Shown: piece by piece, positions 8,284-18,548 of the stretch
Layout of the letters: the number at the start of each line of letters is the position of its first letter
How positions within the stretch are numbered: the stretch's first letter is position 1
Assembly (NCBI GenBank): GCA_023091735.1
Contig: JALKBU010000770.1
Coordinates: 1 to 25,327 of the forward strand
Origin: Trichomonas tenax
Taxonomy: Eukaryota > Parabasalia > Trichomonadida > Trichomonadidae
Length of the DNA stretch: 25,327 nucleotides
Direction: 5' to 3'
Notes under the pieces: model-generated
What the model was told of the DNA's origin: nothing
What the model saw: only the letters and a program-made list of their open reading frames with translations
Database searches by the model: none
Made by a program: the position numbers and the translations under genes

Positions 8284-10839
8284 ATGAGTTCTCTTCTTCG
8301 TCGACTTTTTTCGTTTGGTTGTTCGCCACCACAAGAAATTCAAGTTAAAAGACCGCCGCCGCCAAGAATTCTTGTCAATCAACGTGAATATTTTCCACCA
8401 AAACAGACAATATTAAATATTGAAAAATCTTTATCTGCGGCACAAACCGAAACATCATTCAAAGCATATCGAGAAATAGATATAGAAACAGAACCAGTTA
8501 AATTTGATCTCATAAAATTCATAAAAACGGAAGAATCGAAATCAAATTTGCCAAAGAAAGAAAATTTAACTGTTTCAAATACAAAAATCAATACAGAACA
8601 AACACAAGATAATAAATCAGCAAGAGAATCAGTTCCAATTCAACAATCCAAACAATTATCTGCAAATATAGACAACTATCGATCAATTCATTCATATATT
8701 TCCTACAATAGGCCGCAGTTGATCCTTGCAAAGGATATTGAAGAAAATGAAACAGAATCTGAAACACAAGTTGAAACTTCACAAAGAAGTTCATCTTCAA
8801 CAGAATCCACTGAAGAATACAATACAGAGGAAGAATCTCAACATTCGACACAGAAATCTTCAGAAGAAGAATCTCAAATTTTATCAGAGCGCTCAGAACA
8901 ATCTGAGGAACAAACACACTCCGAAAATGAATATTCCTACAACAGTGAAAAAGTATCAGATCAAAATGAACAGTCAGATCGCCTTCAAAAGAATACAATG
9001 TGTGGATCCAATTTCATGGGCATTCCAAACATGAATTTCATGGATAATTTCTATATGCACGATATTCCACCATTACAAACAAACTATTCGCCAAAGCATT
9101 CTTCCAACGAGAGTTCTGGTTATTCCAGTGACATTGAAATCATCAGCGAATCACATTCACAACAAAATCTCGATCAACAACAATATTCTACTGATAATAA
9201 ATATAATAATTCTTCTGAAGCTGACAAACAGAGTTCTAATGATTATTACGAAGAAGAGGGATACGATGAAGCACCAGAACTCGCCAACGAAGAGTCTCCT
9301 AAGCAGGAGAAAGAAGAAGAAACAATGGAACAAATCAAATCAACAATGATGAGGCCAAAAATGCTCGTGAAGAATCCATTTTTGCCTCAAGTTGAACAGA
9401 AACAAGCAGAAGAGGAAGAAGATTATGGCTATGAAGAAACAGAAGAAGAACACGAAGAACAAAAGCCGAAAGAAGTTCCATTAATTCATCTTAATGTTGA
9501 TAGTGTCATCAAACCAACTCCATTCACTCATCAACAGCCACAAAATGAAAATAATATTGAAGAAGAAAATGAAAACGATAATAAACACAGTGCTGAAGAA
9601 AAGAAGGAAACAGAGGAAGAAGAAAATTATTATGGAGAAGAAGAAATTGAAAATGAAGAAGAGGACGTAAATCAAGAAAATATCAAAGAAGAAAATAAAC
9701 AAACTGAAGAAGAAACTGAAGAAGAAGAGCATGAAAATACTAAAAAAGAGAAAGAAAGTGAATCAACAGAAATCCAAATTGAAAATAAAGATGAAACAGA
9801 AGAAAGTGAAAATTCTTCAGACAAAGATGAAAATGAAGAAGAATCACACAACAATGAAGAAGAGGAAGAAACTCACGAAACACACAATGATATTGAAGAT
9901 AAACCAACTCCAGTTCAAACCGAAAGGAAAGAATCAAAGGAAGATGAAGAAATTCAGTTTGAACAAGAGCATATTGAACAAAATGTTGAAAATCCCGAAA
10001 ATGAACAAAAAGAAGAAAATCATGATCATGACGAAGAAAGTGCCAATGAAAAAGAAGAAGATGTTGGATATCCTCAAGAAGAAGAACAGAATGAAGAAGA
10101 ACATAGTGAAAATGTTGAACAAAAGGAAGATTTAATCGTGAATGTTAAAGAATTGCATCAGAAACATGAACAAGCAGCAGATCAATATGAAGAGGATATT
10201 AAGGCAACAATAGACATTGAAAGCAACAACGCTCAACAGAATGAAGAAAAGGAGCCAAATCTCGTTATTCAGATGCAGACAGAACATGAATCAAAGACCG
10301 AAGAAGATGCTCTAAATGAAGTAGAAGATTTAGAACCAAATCTAATAAATGAAAGGCCAAATGACGAAGATTATCACGGAAGCAATGATGATCTCGATAA
10401 TCAAATAGAAATTCATCCAATTGAAGAGGAAAATCCGGTTCAACAAGAAGCATCAACCGAAACTTCTCACGATGAATCCAATGAAAGAAACAATTTCGAA
10501 ACTGTTGGAAGTTATTCAAGTCAGCCACATTATGTTGATATCCCAGATGCTACAAACATCGAAGAGCAATCAATCTTGATGCAGAACATTGAGCAACAAC
10601 AAAATGAAGATCAGTATGAAAACGAAGATGAAAATCAACAACATCATAATGAGGAAAACCAAAAGAGCGAAGAAGAACAAGAGAATGAAGATCCACATGA
10701 AGAAGATGAAGAGCAACCAGATTATAAATCAAATGGCGAAGAAGATCATGTGAAAGGAGAACAACAAGAAGATGATGAAAATCAAGAGACTAATTCAAAT
10801 AGTGAAGAAGAAAATCAAGAGGAAGATGGAACAGAGTAA
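8284..10839 (+). CDS. Large acidic, Glu-rich disordered protein
   Basis: An 851-residue protein of unrecognised family. The start is a clear ATG. The first 90 residues are the least repetitive: a basic-hydrophobic start (MSSLLRRLFSFGC), a proline run (KRPPPPR) and mixed sequence. Residues of about 160-235 are Ser/Glu/Gln-rich. An island at about 239-268 (MCGSNFMGIPNMNFMDNF) is Met/Asn/Phe-rich and uncharged. From about 320 to the end the protein is dominated by Glu with Asn, Gln and Lys, giving a strong negative charge. No signal peptide, transmembrane helix or catalytic motif is seen, and most of the chain should be disordered. The purine-rich coding strand explains the pyrimidine-coded Phe/Leu-rich open frames on the opposite strand. 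It converges on the RasGAP gene, with 144 bp between stop codons. Confidence 0.85.
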   Translation: MSSLLRRLFSFGCSPPQEIQVKRPPPPRILVNQREYFPPKQTILNIEKSLSAAQTETSFKAYREIDIETEPVKFDLIKFIKTEESKSNLPKKENLTVSNTKINTEQTQDNKSARESVPIQQSKQLSANIDNYRSIHSYISYNRPQLILAKDIEENETESETQVETSQRSSSSTESTEEYNTEEESQHSTQKSSEEESQILSERSEQSEEQTHSENEYSYNSEKVSDQNEQSDRLQKNTMCGSNFMGIPNMNFMDNFYMHDIPPLQTNYSPKHSSNESSGYSSDIEIISESHSQQNLDQQQYSTDNKYNNSSEADKQSSNDYYEEEGYDEAPELANEESPKQEKEEETMEQIKSTMMRPKMLVKNPFLPQVEQKQAEEEEDYGYEETEEEHEEQKPKEVPLIHLNVDSVIKPTPFTHQQPQNENNIEEENENDNKHSAEEKKETEEEENYYGEEEIENEEEDVNQENIKEENKQTEEETEEEEHENTKKEKESESTEIQIENKDETEESENSSDKDENEEESHNNEEEEETHETHNDIEDKPTPVQTERKESKEDEEIQFEQEHIEQNVENPENEQKEENHDHDEESANEKEEDVGYPQEEEQNEEEHSENVEQKEDLIVNVKELHQKHEQAADQYEEDIKATIDIESNNAQQNEEKEPNLVIQMQTEHESKTEEDALNEVEDLEPNLINERPNDEDYHGSNDDLDNQIEIHPIEEENPVQQEASTETSHDESNERNNFETVGSYSSQPHYVDIPDATNIEEQSILMQNIEQQQNEDQYENEDENQQHHNEENQKSEEEQENEDPHEEDEEQPDYKSNGEEDHVKGEQQEDDENQETNSNSEEENQEEDGTE

Positions 10840-10983
10840 TTTTAGCTTTGTATAGATATTTTATTTATATTAATTGTTATTATTAAAATTTGTTATTTTC
10901 AAACTTTGCATGAATTTTTTAAACGTTAAACGTAACAAGTAACTTTAGATTAAAAAAAAATAATGAAATAAATAAAAGGTGAA
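10840..10983. other. Short convergent spacer
   Basis: Only 144 bp separate the stop codons of two convergent genes. It is A+T-rich, with several TAAA/ATAAA-type words on both strands that could serve as cleavage and polyadenylation signals. Transcripts probably overlap or abut here. Confidence 0.5.
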
Positions 10984-13900
10984 TTATAAAATGTGTTTCA
11001 TTATATCCTGGATGATCTGCTTCGAGACGTCTGTTGGGATTGGTTTGTTCTTGACATCGGAATAGATCTGGGCGACGACCTTGTGTACCAAATTCTTCTT
11101 CGCCTGGTTCGTGTAGATCTTACCGAACTCCAGGATCTTCAAATTATCATGGATCAAACGGAGCAAGTTGCGCTTCTCGAGTTCCTGATATCCACTGAAG
11201 CAACCGAAGGCTTCAGAGTTGTATTCGATGTACTGCTTGATGAGAATGAATAGCTCATCGAGTTCTGGACGCTTCATGAACGTCGCGAACGCGATAGCAG
11301 CGATTGTTGGCCAATCCTCCTCTGAGTACTCCATCGTCATCACGTATTTGTGGAGATCTGGTTGATAAGCGACGGCCAAGATGTTAATCGATGGATCGAG
11401 AGTGTACATTCTAAGTATTAAGTCCTTGCAAACGCTCTTCTCATCGTATGCTGTGAGAAGAAGCGCCAATGAATAGAATGGACGCGATGAAAGTGGAAGA
11501 CCCGTGAGATCTTCGATTGCCTTTGTCTGTGGGATTGTCTGTAACAACTCGAAGCTCTCGCGTGAGCCCAAGCAGTTCAATAATGTCAATGCGGAATCTG
11601 CTCCAGTTGTGAATATTCTTGTGATGACTATAAGAATGATGTGTGCTCTCATCCTCTCTGTGAGATTAACGAGAGAGAACGAGTAGCAAAGAACATGGTT
11701 GTTGTCGTTTGTTCCGAATGGAACAACTCTCAACATCTGCTGAACGAGTGTATCTGCAAGTCCAGTATACAAAGCGGAGCAGAAAATGACACCGATGTAG
11801 TTCTGAACGGAGCCTTGGTTAGAGCCGAGTTTATCCATGAATTTGCCGAGAATCTCAGCTTTAATCTTGTCGAGTGCCAAAATCTTGAGTGTTGTGGCAA
11901 TGAGACCGGCAAGCGCGCAAAGCTTTCCTGCCCATGGCTCGAATTCAGGCTCGTTCGGCTCTGCGTATAACTTCACAGCAATCTTGATGTCGTTCGAGGC
12001 GTCATTGGATGAGTGAAGCGTGAGCATTGCGAGAAGATTGTTGAGGAGCCTCGAAACTTCGATTCTCTGCTCCTGATTGAGTTTATCTCTGATGTTGATA
12101 ATCTTGACGAGAAGATCAGGAACTGTTGCACTGTGGAATGCGTCGGCCATCAAAAGTGAGTGCAGAGCATTCTGTGCGAATGTTCCGTTGTCGAAGTTAT
12201 CAACCCAATAACGAGAAGAGAACTTATAGTTGAGCTGAGCAACGAAGTTAACAAGCTTAAGAGATTCCTTGGAATTCATCTGTTTAAGAATTCCGAACAA
12301 ATATTCGATATTGTCGCCTTCAGAGAATGTGCTCCAAACAAGAGAATTAAAGTTGTTTTGGATTGACTGGTTGTTGAAATAGAAGTTGATGACTTGTGTT
12401 AAAATACCGATATCGAGTTTGTATCTGACTAAGTTCTCAACCCATGGACCGAGGAATGGAATTGTGTCGGGAAGAGTGTCTGCTGGAAGCTTTGGCTTCA
12501 TCTTGAAGAACTCCTGCATGAACGTCTTCGTTTCCTTCATGTTTCCTTGAGCCAAATCTCTTGAGAGAGAAGCAACAATAGTCCTGCAGTTCGATGGAAC
12601 TAAGTGCTCTGGGCAATCAGCTGGATCCGATGTTCTCGCAAACTCGAAGCTGTTGTATGTAGAGATAACTAATTGCATAGCTGCGTAGTTGAGTGAAACA
12701 TCTCTTTCACTAGAAATCAAAGAAGCAAAGGCGATGTTCAACAAAAGCCACTGAACGGAGCTCCTATCGACAGCGACGCCACCATCTGTGCTTTGCTTCT
12801 GGTTGACTCTGTTGACAGCTGCAACTAACAGCGAATAAAGGTTCGAACCTTCCGTAGTCTGAATTGCGAAAGTTGTGTTCTTGTATATGAACATGAATCC
12901 ATCATTTGTTGGTGTTGGAGATATCAACGTGTCGAACATGAATATCTGCATAGAGAACGCTTCGTAAGGAAGTTGTGAATACGGCCTCAATATCTGCAGA
13001 GATCTGTTGTGGAGTCTGACAAACACTTGGGCGTTGTCAAGACGTGCAGTGTGAATTGATTCGATCGTTGTGAAGATCTCAGAAGCGATGCTTGTGAAGC
13101 GCGGCATTGCACCGAGTTTCCCGGTGATCTGTTCAGGAGTCTTCGGGAAGACCAACTTCTTGAACTGGAACTTTGGAGCACTGTCAACCAAATACTGAAG
13201 GAATGCATCGCAGGCGTTGACAACGAAGATTCCCTGAAGCTTGGAAGCAATGCCAGCAGCCATTTCGAGGTACTTTGCGAGCTGGCTTGGCTTCACGAAC
13301 TGCGTTTTGTCGAAGACAGAGAAATCTGCGAGAATCCAGAATTCCTGCTGAACGATTTTGAGCATCTTAAAGATGTGATGAAACAAAACCGTTGGATCGT
13401 TGACATGCGGCATCTTCGCGTTATTTATGTGGAAGAGAACAATGCCATCAGCTGGCGGATGTGTTTCCTTGTAGAACCACTGTCCAAGGTCCTGAAGAGG
13501 CTCTCCCTTGAATTCGTTCTTGAGGAACTTATCGAGAGCCGGAGAATTCGTTGGAACGTTCTCTGCCGGCTTTCCTTCGGACTTCGTTGGCTTCTTGTTG
13601 ACATCTTTGACGATTTGGTTCAATTTCTCAGCGGACTTTCTGAGTGGATCTGATTCAGAAAGTTCAGCGATCTTTGTCTCCAACTGTCTTCTGATATCAC
13701 TGAAGTCGCCTTCTAAGACGCCGATGACTTTCTTCTTGTCAATTTCGACTTCCTCGAACTGAGCATCCTTGAGATCGAGGTCAATGAGCTCCTGAATGGC
13801 AGCCTTGAAGCTCTCATGGACTTCGGCAGCGATATCATTGAAGACAATGAAGTGATCGCCCTTCTCGTTGAGAGAGCCCTTTGTTGCAGAGCCCATCAAG

Positions 13901-16900
13901 ATGACAGAGATCGTAAGCAAGCAAGCGCGCGGCTCTTCTGGAAGCAGAGGTGGTAAACCAACAAGTGCAGTGACAGAGAAAGCAGGAAGAATGAATCGCA
14001 AGAAGACGAAACCGAAAACGATGTGAATACCAAGTCCATCGAAGCATTCGTTGATTCTCTTGTACAGTATCTGGATAACTCTGATGATAGCGTTCGGAAT
14101 GCACTTAAGAGCGCGAAGGATTGTGTCAATGGCCTTCCTGAGGACTGTTCTGAAGTTTTTTCTGTTCTGTTCAATGTCTTGGCCTTCACCAAGCTTCGCT
14201 GGGTTGATCTGGAAGTGTGTTCCTCTCTCAGCCTCTTCAATGATGCTGTTGAAGAGAGGTCTCAAGTGATGAGTCATCCAGGCCTGGCCGAAGAGTCTCG
14301 GGAAGTGACCGACAGCTCTCGAAGCGACACCGTTACCTCTGAAGATAGCGTTCTTGCTGGCTTCATGTGCAGTCTTGAGTTCCATCTTGATCATGAAGTC
14401 CATGAGTTCGTAGTGAGCGTCCTTCAAAACAGCAGCTTCGAGAAGATTGATACCGACAGCTTCAGCACGAGAGAATGGAACTAAGTCCATCAAAGTTTCG
14501 ATGAGTTGGAATCTTGTCTCGAACAAAATGTCAACCAAGTCTTCGGGATGATCGCCGCTTTCTTTCTGTGGAGCAACAGGCTCTGGCTTCTTGAGGACGT
14601 TAGCGTAGCTGAGCAAGAATGTTGTCCTTGTTAATGTTGACGAAGCGAGGCAATCAGAGATGCACTGGACGATACCTGTGTTGATGTTTGATCTGAAGAG
14701 TGATGTGAGCATTGCCTGAATTTCGTTCTTAAGCTTCGGCTGTGCCTTCAAAACTGTCGTTGCAATGTTAACGAAGAATTTGAACTTATCGAGATACTGC
14801 TGTTCAGGGAATTCCAAGCCATCTAAGAGCTTCGACAAAGCATCAAGAAGGACTGTTGTAGCAGCCTTCGATGACATTGAGAAGTCCGGCTTAGAGAGCC
14901 ACCAACCGAGCGAGTTTGTCATCTGGCGCCTTGCGTTGGCATCGACATCCATTGAGTAGTAAGACATCGCGGCAACGATCAAGTGAGCGCAGAGAATGTG
15001 GTAATCAGTGATGGAGACGAGGTTGCAGTAGCCAGTGAAGTCCATGATGAGCTTTGTGATGAGGGAAGAGTCAACAGGAGTTTCATAGTAGAAAGGCTGT
15101 CTGAGCAAGTTTCTGAGGACCTTCATCGCGTTCTTGATATAAATATTGTTCTCGTTTGTGACATCGAAGACACCCGGTGTTGTCTGCATCTTATCGATCG
15201 TCTCCTGGATGAGCTTTGTGAGCTGGTTGTAGAATGTCGGCAAAAGAGCAGCCGGAAGGCAGTCGACAGCCATTTGCCCAACGAATTCACCATCTTTAAG
15301 GAATCCGTGGACGAAATCGATGACTTTGCTGTGGACTGGCTGAAGGAGAGACATGATGATTGAGAAGCAGTTCGGAAGCTCATCGTGAAGGATTGAGACC
15401 GGTTTGTTGACTTTGTGCTCAGGAATGTCAGGAAGTTTCATTTCTGGAGCAATGACGTTCAAAGCAGATAAGAAATATTTGTAGATGGTGTTCCAAGCAG
15501 TCTGGATACCTGATGACTGATTCTTCACCAAAACTAATGACTTGATGAAGTACGGATCCATAGCTTGCGTTGATGATCTGTTCTTGCAGTTTGTAACTAA
15601 TGTCTGATAGGCTTCGAAAGGCATTGTGATGGATTCGTAGTTTCCTGCCTGGTGGAGGATATTGAGAATTTCGTTGATGATAGAAACAGCTGTTTTCGTG
15701 ACATCGCTTGTTGAAGAAACCATCAAAGAAAGCGCAATAATTTCGAAGTGGTTCAAAATCGAACGAACATCAGTTCTCTTGAGCAAATCTTCAGATCCTT
15801 CGACACTCTGATCTGGGAGTGCGCAAAAAACGAACTGTGCAATTTTATAAGTAACTTCTGGAATATAATCTGTAAATGTTGTTGTTTGATAAAGCATTGA
15901 CACAATGACGATGGAAGAAATTGATGTAGTGACGCTCAATATATAGTTCCACATCTGGTTATCCTGATAAAGGCCATCAAGTCTTTCAGGATTGAAGAAT
16001 TTAAGTAACGCGATACATAACTGATGTAAGTTGTTGTTGTAGGCCGCTGTGATTATAGATTGAATGCAAGTGTAATCACATCTCATTAACGTTTCGAGAA
16101 ATTCCGTATTGTAAACAAAACCTTTGAACAATGAACGCATTGCCATACAGTTCATGTTTGGCTTCGTGAGGATATCGATGCATTGGATTGTTGCTCTGAT
16201 GATTTCATTTGGCAATTCGATCCGCATTCTATGATTGCAAAGGCGTGCAATGAATTTGCAGAAGAAGGTACCTTTTGTTGGAATAATCGAAGCTAAAAGC
16301 ATGTTGAGGAATTTGTCTAAGAATGTCTTTTGATCATAAAAATACAACGCTAATCCGAAATTAACAAAGATGAATTTCTGTATGCGCGGCTTGGCCTCGA
16401 GAATCTTCTTCATGGCCTTTTCTGTGTAGTTTAAGACGGAGTTGAAGATTTTTTGTGTTGACGGTCCAAAGACCTCGATTTTCTGTGTTTCTGAGACCAA
16501 CAAGAAGCCAGCATTTAGGGCGTTCAAGTATGTCTCTACGAGCGATGTAACATTGTCTGTTCTGTCGAAACATGTTGTAATTAAGTCGAAATCAGAATTA
16601 TATTTTCCTTTTTCTATGTCTTGCGGCACAGTAAGAAGTGTTGAACATCTCGCGATAAATGGAATTCCATTCGATTTTTTGTCCCATGATTGAAGTGTGT
16701 CGAGTAATCTTTCAACTTGCGCGATTTTTGATTGCTGTTGGTAAATATGCAAAAATTCGTAAGGAGCAGATTTGATTGAGAACGTAAAAAGATCAACAAA
16801 AATCTGGGAAATGATCGATCGGCAATTATCTGGAGATTCATGAACAGCTGGAATTAAGTGCTCCAAAGCGTGCGCAAGTGATTCTATACTCGAAGATAAA

Positions 16901-17463
16901 TAAATAAACGGGCTTAGAACATTTTGTATCACATTTGGATCAGGAGATTTTCGCATTTCATTTTGAAAATTCGAGAAAACAATATCGAAAATTCGCGAGC
17001 TGTAGTTACCAACGACACCGAAGAATAATTGAAAAGCTTTCTGCACGTCGTGTGAGTTCGGAGTCTTTAAATTTGAGAAAATAATAATAGACACCGTTGC
17101 AATTTGCTTTAAAACTGCTTCGACGAGCGCTTTATTCGCAGTTTGGTGATCGACGCGGAGTAAGCACATTTTTGCGAGCGAGCAGTAAGCGCAGAACTTA
17201 CTTTCTTCTATTCTTGTCGAATTTTGATCGAAATTTGCACTTAATCTGACGATTTTTTCAACAAGCTGCTTTATTATCTCCTCTAAGTCGGTGTAGCTGA
17301 GATTAGAGAAGACTATACAGCCATCAGAAAATGTCGTTTTTAATAACTCATCTGAGTCTATTTGCGCCACTCTGCTCATAGCATTCTCTCTGTCGCAGAA
17401 GCGGCTAATGCTAGCGTCAAGAAGTTCTATGTAGTGGCTCACGATCTTCTCGAATTTGGGCAT
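10984..17463 (-). CDS. Neurofibromin-like RasGAP
   Basis: A 2159-residue protein with the domain order of neurofibromin (NF1/Ira family), which speeds GTP hydrolysis by Ras. Residues 1-970 are helical with no assigned domain. The RasGAP domain spans about 975-1225: the finger loop reads IFRGNGVASRAV, with the presumed arginine finger at Arg1042, and the FLR motif is FLRFILPA (1154-1161). A Sec14/CRAL-TRIO-like lipid-binding module starts near 1339 (GIVLFHINNAKMP) and runs to about 1450, followed by a PH-like stretch. The next segment (LLLNIAFASLISSERDVSL through FLGPWVENLVRY) matches the post-SecPH region of NF1. The rest is HEAT-like helix. The distance from finger to Sec14 (about 297 residues) is close to that in human NF1 (about 284). 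The protein is shorter than human NF1 (about 2800). The ATG at 17463 is the first in frame. It should act in the cytosol and at membranes. Confidence 0.9.
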   Translation of the reverse strand: MPKFEKIVSHYIELLDASISRFCDRENAMSRVAQIDSDELLKTTFSDGCIVFSNLSYTDLEEIIKQLVEKIVRLSANFDQNSTRIEESKFCAYCSLAKMCLLRVDHQTANKALVEAVLKQIATVSIIIFSNLKTPNSHDVQKAFQLFFGVVGNYSSRIFDIVFSNFQNEMRKSPDPNVIQNVLSPFIYLSSSIESLAHALEHLIPAVHESPDNCRSIISQIFVDLFTFSIKSAPYEFLHIYQQQSKIAQVERLLDTLQSWDKKSNGIPFIARCSTLLTVPQDIEKGKYNSDFDLITTCFDRTDNVTSLVETYLNALNAGFLLVSETQKIEVFGPSTQKIFNSVLNYTEKAMKKILEAKPRIQKFIFVNFGLALYFYDQKTFLDKFLNMLLASIIPTKGTFFCKFIARLCNHRMRIELPNEIIRATIQCIDILTKPNMNCMAMRSLFKGFVYNTEFLETLMRCDYTCIQSIITAAYNNNLHQLCIALLKFFNPERLDGLYQDNQMWNYILSVTTSISSIVIVSMLYQTTTFTDYIPEVTYKIAQFVFCALPDQSVEGSEDLLKRTDVRSILNHFEIIALSLMVSSTSDVTKTAVSIINEILNILHQAGNYESITMPFEAYQTLVTNCKNRSSTQAMDPYFIKSLVLVKNQSSGIQTAWNTIYKYFLSALNVIAPEMKLPDIPEHKVNKPVSILHDELPNCFSIIMSLLQPVHSKVIDFVHGFLKDGEFVGQMAVDCLPAALLPTFYNQLTKLIQETIDKMQTTPGVFDVTNENNIYIKNAMKVLRNLLRQPFYYETPVDSSLITKLIMDFTGYCNLVSITDYHILCAHLIVAAMSYYSMDVDANARRQMTNSLGWWLSKPDFSMSSKAATTVLLDALSKLLDGLEFPEQQYLDKFKFFVNIATTVLKAQPKLKNEIQAMLTSLFRSNINTGIVQCISDCLASSTLTRTTFLLSYANVLKKPEPVAPQKESGDHPEDLVDILFETRFQLIETLMDLVPFSRAEAVGINLLEAAVLKDAHYELMDFMIKMELKTAHEASKNAIFRGNGVASRAVGHFPRLFGQAWMTHHLRPLFNSIIEEAERGTHFQINPAKLGEGQDIEQNRKNFRTVLRKAIDTILRALKCIPNAIIRVIQILYKRINECFDGLGIHIVFGFVFLRFILPAFSVTALVGLPPLLPEEPRACLLTISVILMGSATKGSLNEKGDHFIVFNDIAAEVHESFKAAIQELIDLDLKDAQFEEVEIDKKKVIGVLEGDFSDIRRQLETKIAELSESDPLRKSAEKLNQIVKDVNKKPTKSEGKPAENVPTNSPALDKFLKNEFKGEPLQDLGQWFYKETHPPADGIVLFHINNAKMPHVNDPTVLFHHIFKMLKIVQQEFWILADFSVFDKTQFVKPSQLAKYLEMAAGIASKLQGIFVVNACDAFLQYLVDSAPKFQFKKLVFPKTPEQITGKLGAMPRFTSIASEIFTTIESIHTARLDNAQVFVRLHNRSLQILRPYSQLPYEAFSMQIFMFDTLISPTPTNDGFMFIYKNTTFAIQTTEGSNLYSLLVAAVNRVNQKQSTDGGVAVDRSSVQWLLLNIAFASLISSERDVSLNYAAMQLVISTYNSFEFARTSDPADCPEHLVPSNCRTIVASLSRDLAQGNMKETKTFMQEFFKMKPKLPADTLPDTIPFLGPWVENLVRYKLDIGILTQVINFYFNNQSIQNNFNSLVWSTFSEGDNIEYLFGILKQMNSKESLKLVNFVAQLNYKFSSRYWVDNFDNGTFAQNALHSLLMADAFHSATVPDLLVKIINIRDKLNQEQRIEVSRLLNNLLAMLTLHSSNDASNDIKIAVKLYAEPNEPEFEPWAGKLCALAGLIATTLKILALDKIKAEILGKFMDKLGSNQGSVQNYIGVIFCSALYTGLADTLVQQMLRVVPFGTNDNNHVLCYSFSLVNLTERMRAHIILIVITRIFTTGADSALTLLNCLGSRESFELLQTIPQTKAIEDLTGLPLSSRPFYSLALLLTAYDEKSVCKDLILRMYTLDPSINILAVAYQPDLHKYVMTMEYSEEDWPTIAAIAFATFMKRPELDELFILIKQYIEYNSEAFGCFSGYQELEKRNLLRLIHDNLKILEFGKIYTNQAKKNLVHKVVAQIYSDVKNKPIPTDVSKQIIQDIMKHIL

Positions 17464-17616
17464 TTCGTTTTAATCTTAAAAAATTGGCAAAAACAAAAGT
17501 AGGGACTTTTGCAAAAAAACAGTTTTTTCTATGCTTAAAGAAACCAAAAATGATGTTTCTAGTGATTGCAGTAAAAGTGACAAATTCATCTCTTGTTTAT
17601 TTATTATTGACATCAT

Positions 17617-18356
17617 CTATGTGATAATTACATTAAGAAATTTTATCGTCTCTCTTTCAAATAGTGTCACATTTTATCATGAAATCCGTCACTTTTGCCA
17701 TAAAAATGACCCAAAATCGTCAATTTTGATTCTTTGAATTTTTCAAACGGCTTTCCATCAGGATCAAATTCAATGTCATCACAATTTATTTCTAGCAACT
17801 CATTGAATTGGAATCTATTATTTATGCATATTATGATACAGCATTTTTAAATAAAATTAATGTTTGTCAAAACCGCCTTTTAAACAAATGGCTATAGTCA
17901 TGAAGGAGTTCTTTTCGCTATAAACACTCCAACCTTTTCAATCGCTCACTAACTTGATCTATAAAGCAATTAATTCTACACCTTTTATCTTACCAGAAAC
18001 ATGAAAAGCTTTACTTATTCGAAAATAATTATGTCGAAAGTTTTCATACCTTCATTCTTTCGAGTTTGAAACTCATTCCTATCGGCAGGAATGTCTCGGT
18101 CTTTTACTCCATTTGATATTAGCTTCTTAACTAATTTATCAATAATGCAAAAATTTTAGAAATTGAAGAATATCATTCTAACATGGTAATTTAACAATTT
18201 TATTTCTAAAAAAATGAAATATTTATTTTTTGTGAACTATAGAATTGTATGAAAAGTCTCCCTAATCCAGTTTGAAAAATTCAATTGATCAAGATTTGCT
18301 AATTTTATTATCGTAGGAGCATATTTGGCTTCTGTGAAGTCTATGTTCGCAATCAT
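17617..18356 (-). pseudogene. Decayed gene, family not recognised
   Basis: Reading the minus strand from an ATG at 18356-18354 gives successive protein-like segments interrupted by stops and frame changes. Segment 1 is 39 codons, starting MIANIDFTEAKYAP and stopping with TAG at 18239-18237. A later segment contains VKDRDIPADRNEFQTRKNEG and ends at a TAA near 18018. The next continues in another frame with SKAFHVSGKIKGVELIAL, a stop, then KGWSVYSEKNSFMTIAICLK, a stop, and more. A further frame gives NELLEINCDDIEFDPDGKPF and LTILGHFYGKSDGFHDK; the last gives VTLFERETIKFLNVIIT, ending with TAG at 17619-17617. The order and common direction of the segments suggest one former protein of roughly 240 residues. 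The plus frame at 17531-17737 is its antisense shadow. Confidence 0.6.
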
Positions 18357-18548
18357 TTTGTTTTATTTTTAATTTTTAACAATATCTTCAATTATTTTAG
18401 CGAGAATGACGGTCTACTTCTATACCTTTGCCTTATTTTTATGTTAAAAAGTTATTATTTTGGACACCAAAGCTGAGACATTTGTTTTTTGTTAATCTCA
18501 CAGATCAAATTTAGAAAGCAGATAAACTTAATGTATTGCAATAAATGA

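Noticed and set aside
9481..10135. Phe/Leu-rich minus-strand ORFs and Lys-rich plus-strand ORFs inside the acidic gene
   Set aside because: They are frame shadows of GAA-rich coding sequence and have no independent start context or motifs.
10984..17463. The 2159-residue protein as NOT1, scaffold of the CCR4-NOT complex near CAF1
   Set aside because: Size and helical repeats suggested it at first, but the RasGAP finger and FLR motifs and the Sec14-like module identify a neurofibromin-type protein.
17531..17737. Plus-strand 68-codon ORF upstream of the RasGAP gene
   Set aside because: It is antisense to the clearer minus-strand relic and its product is low-complexity Ile/Ser/Phe-rich.
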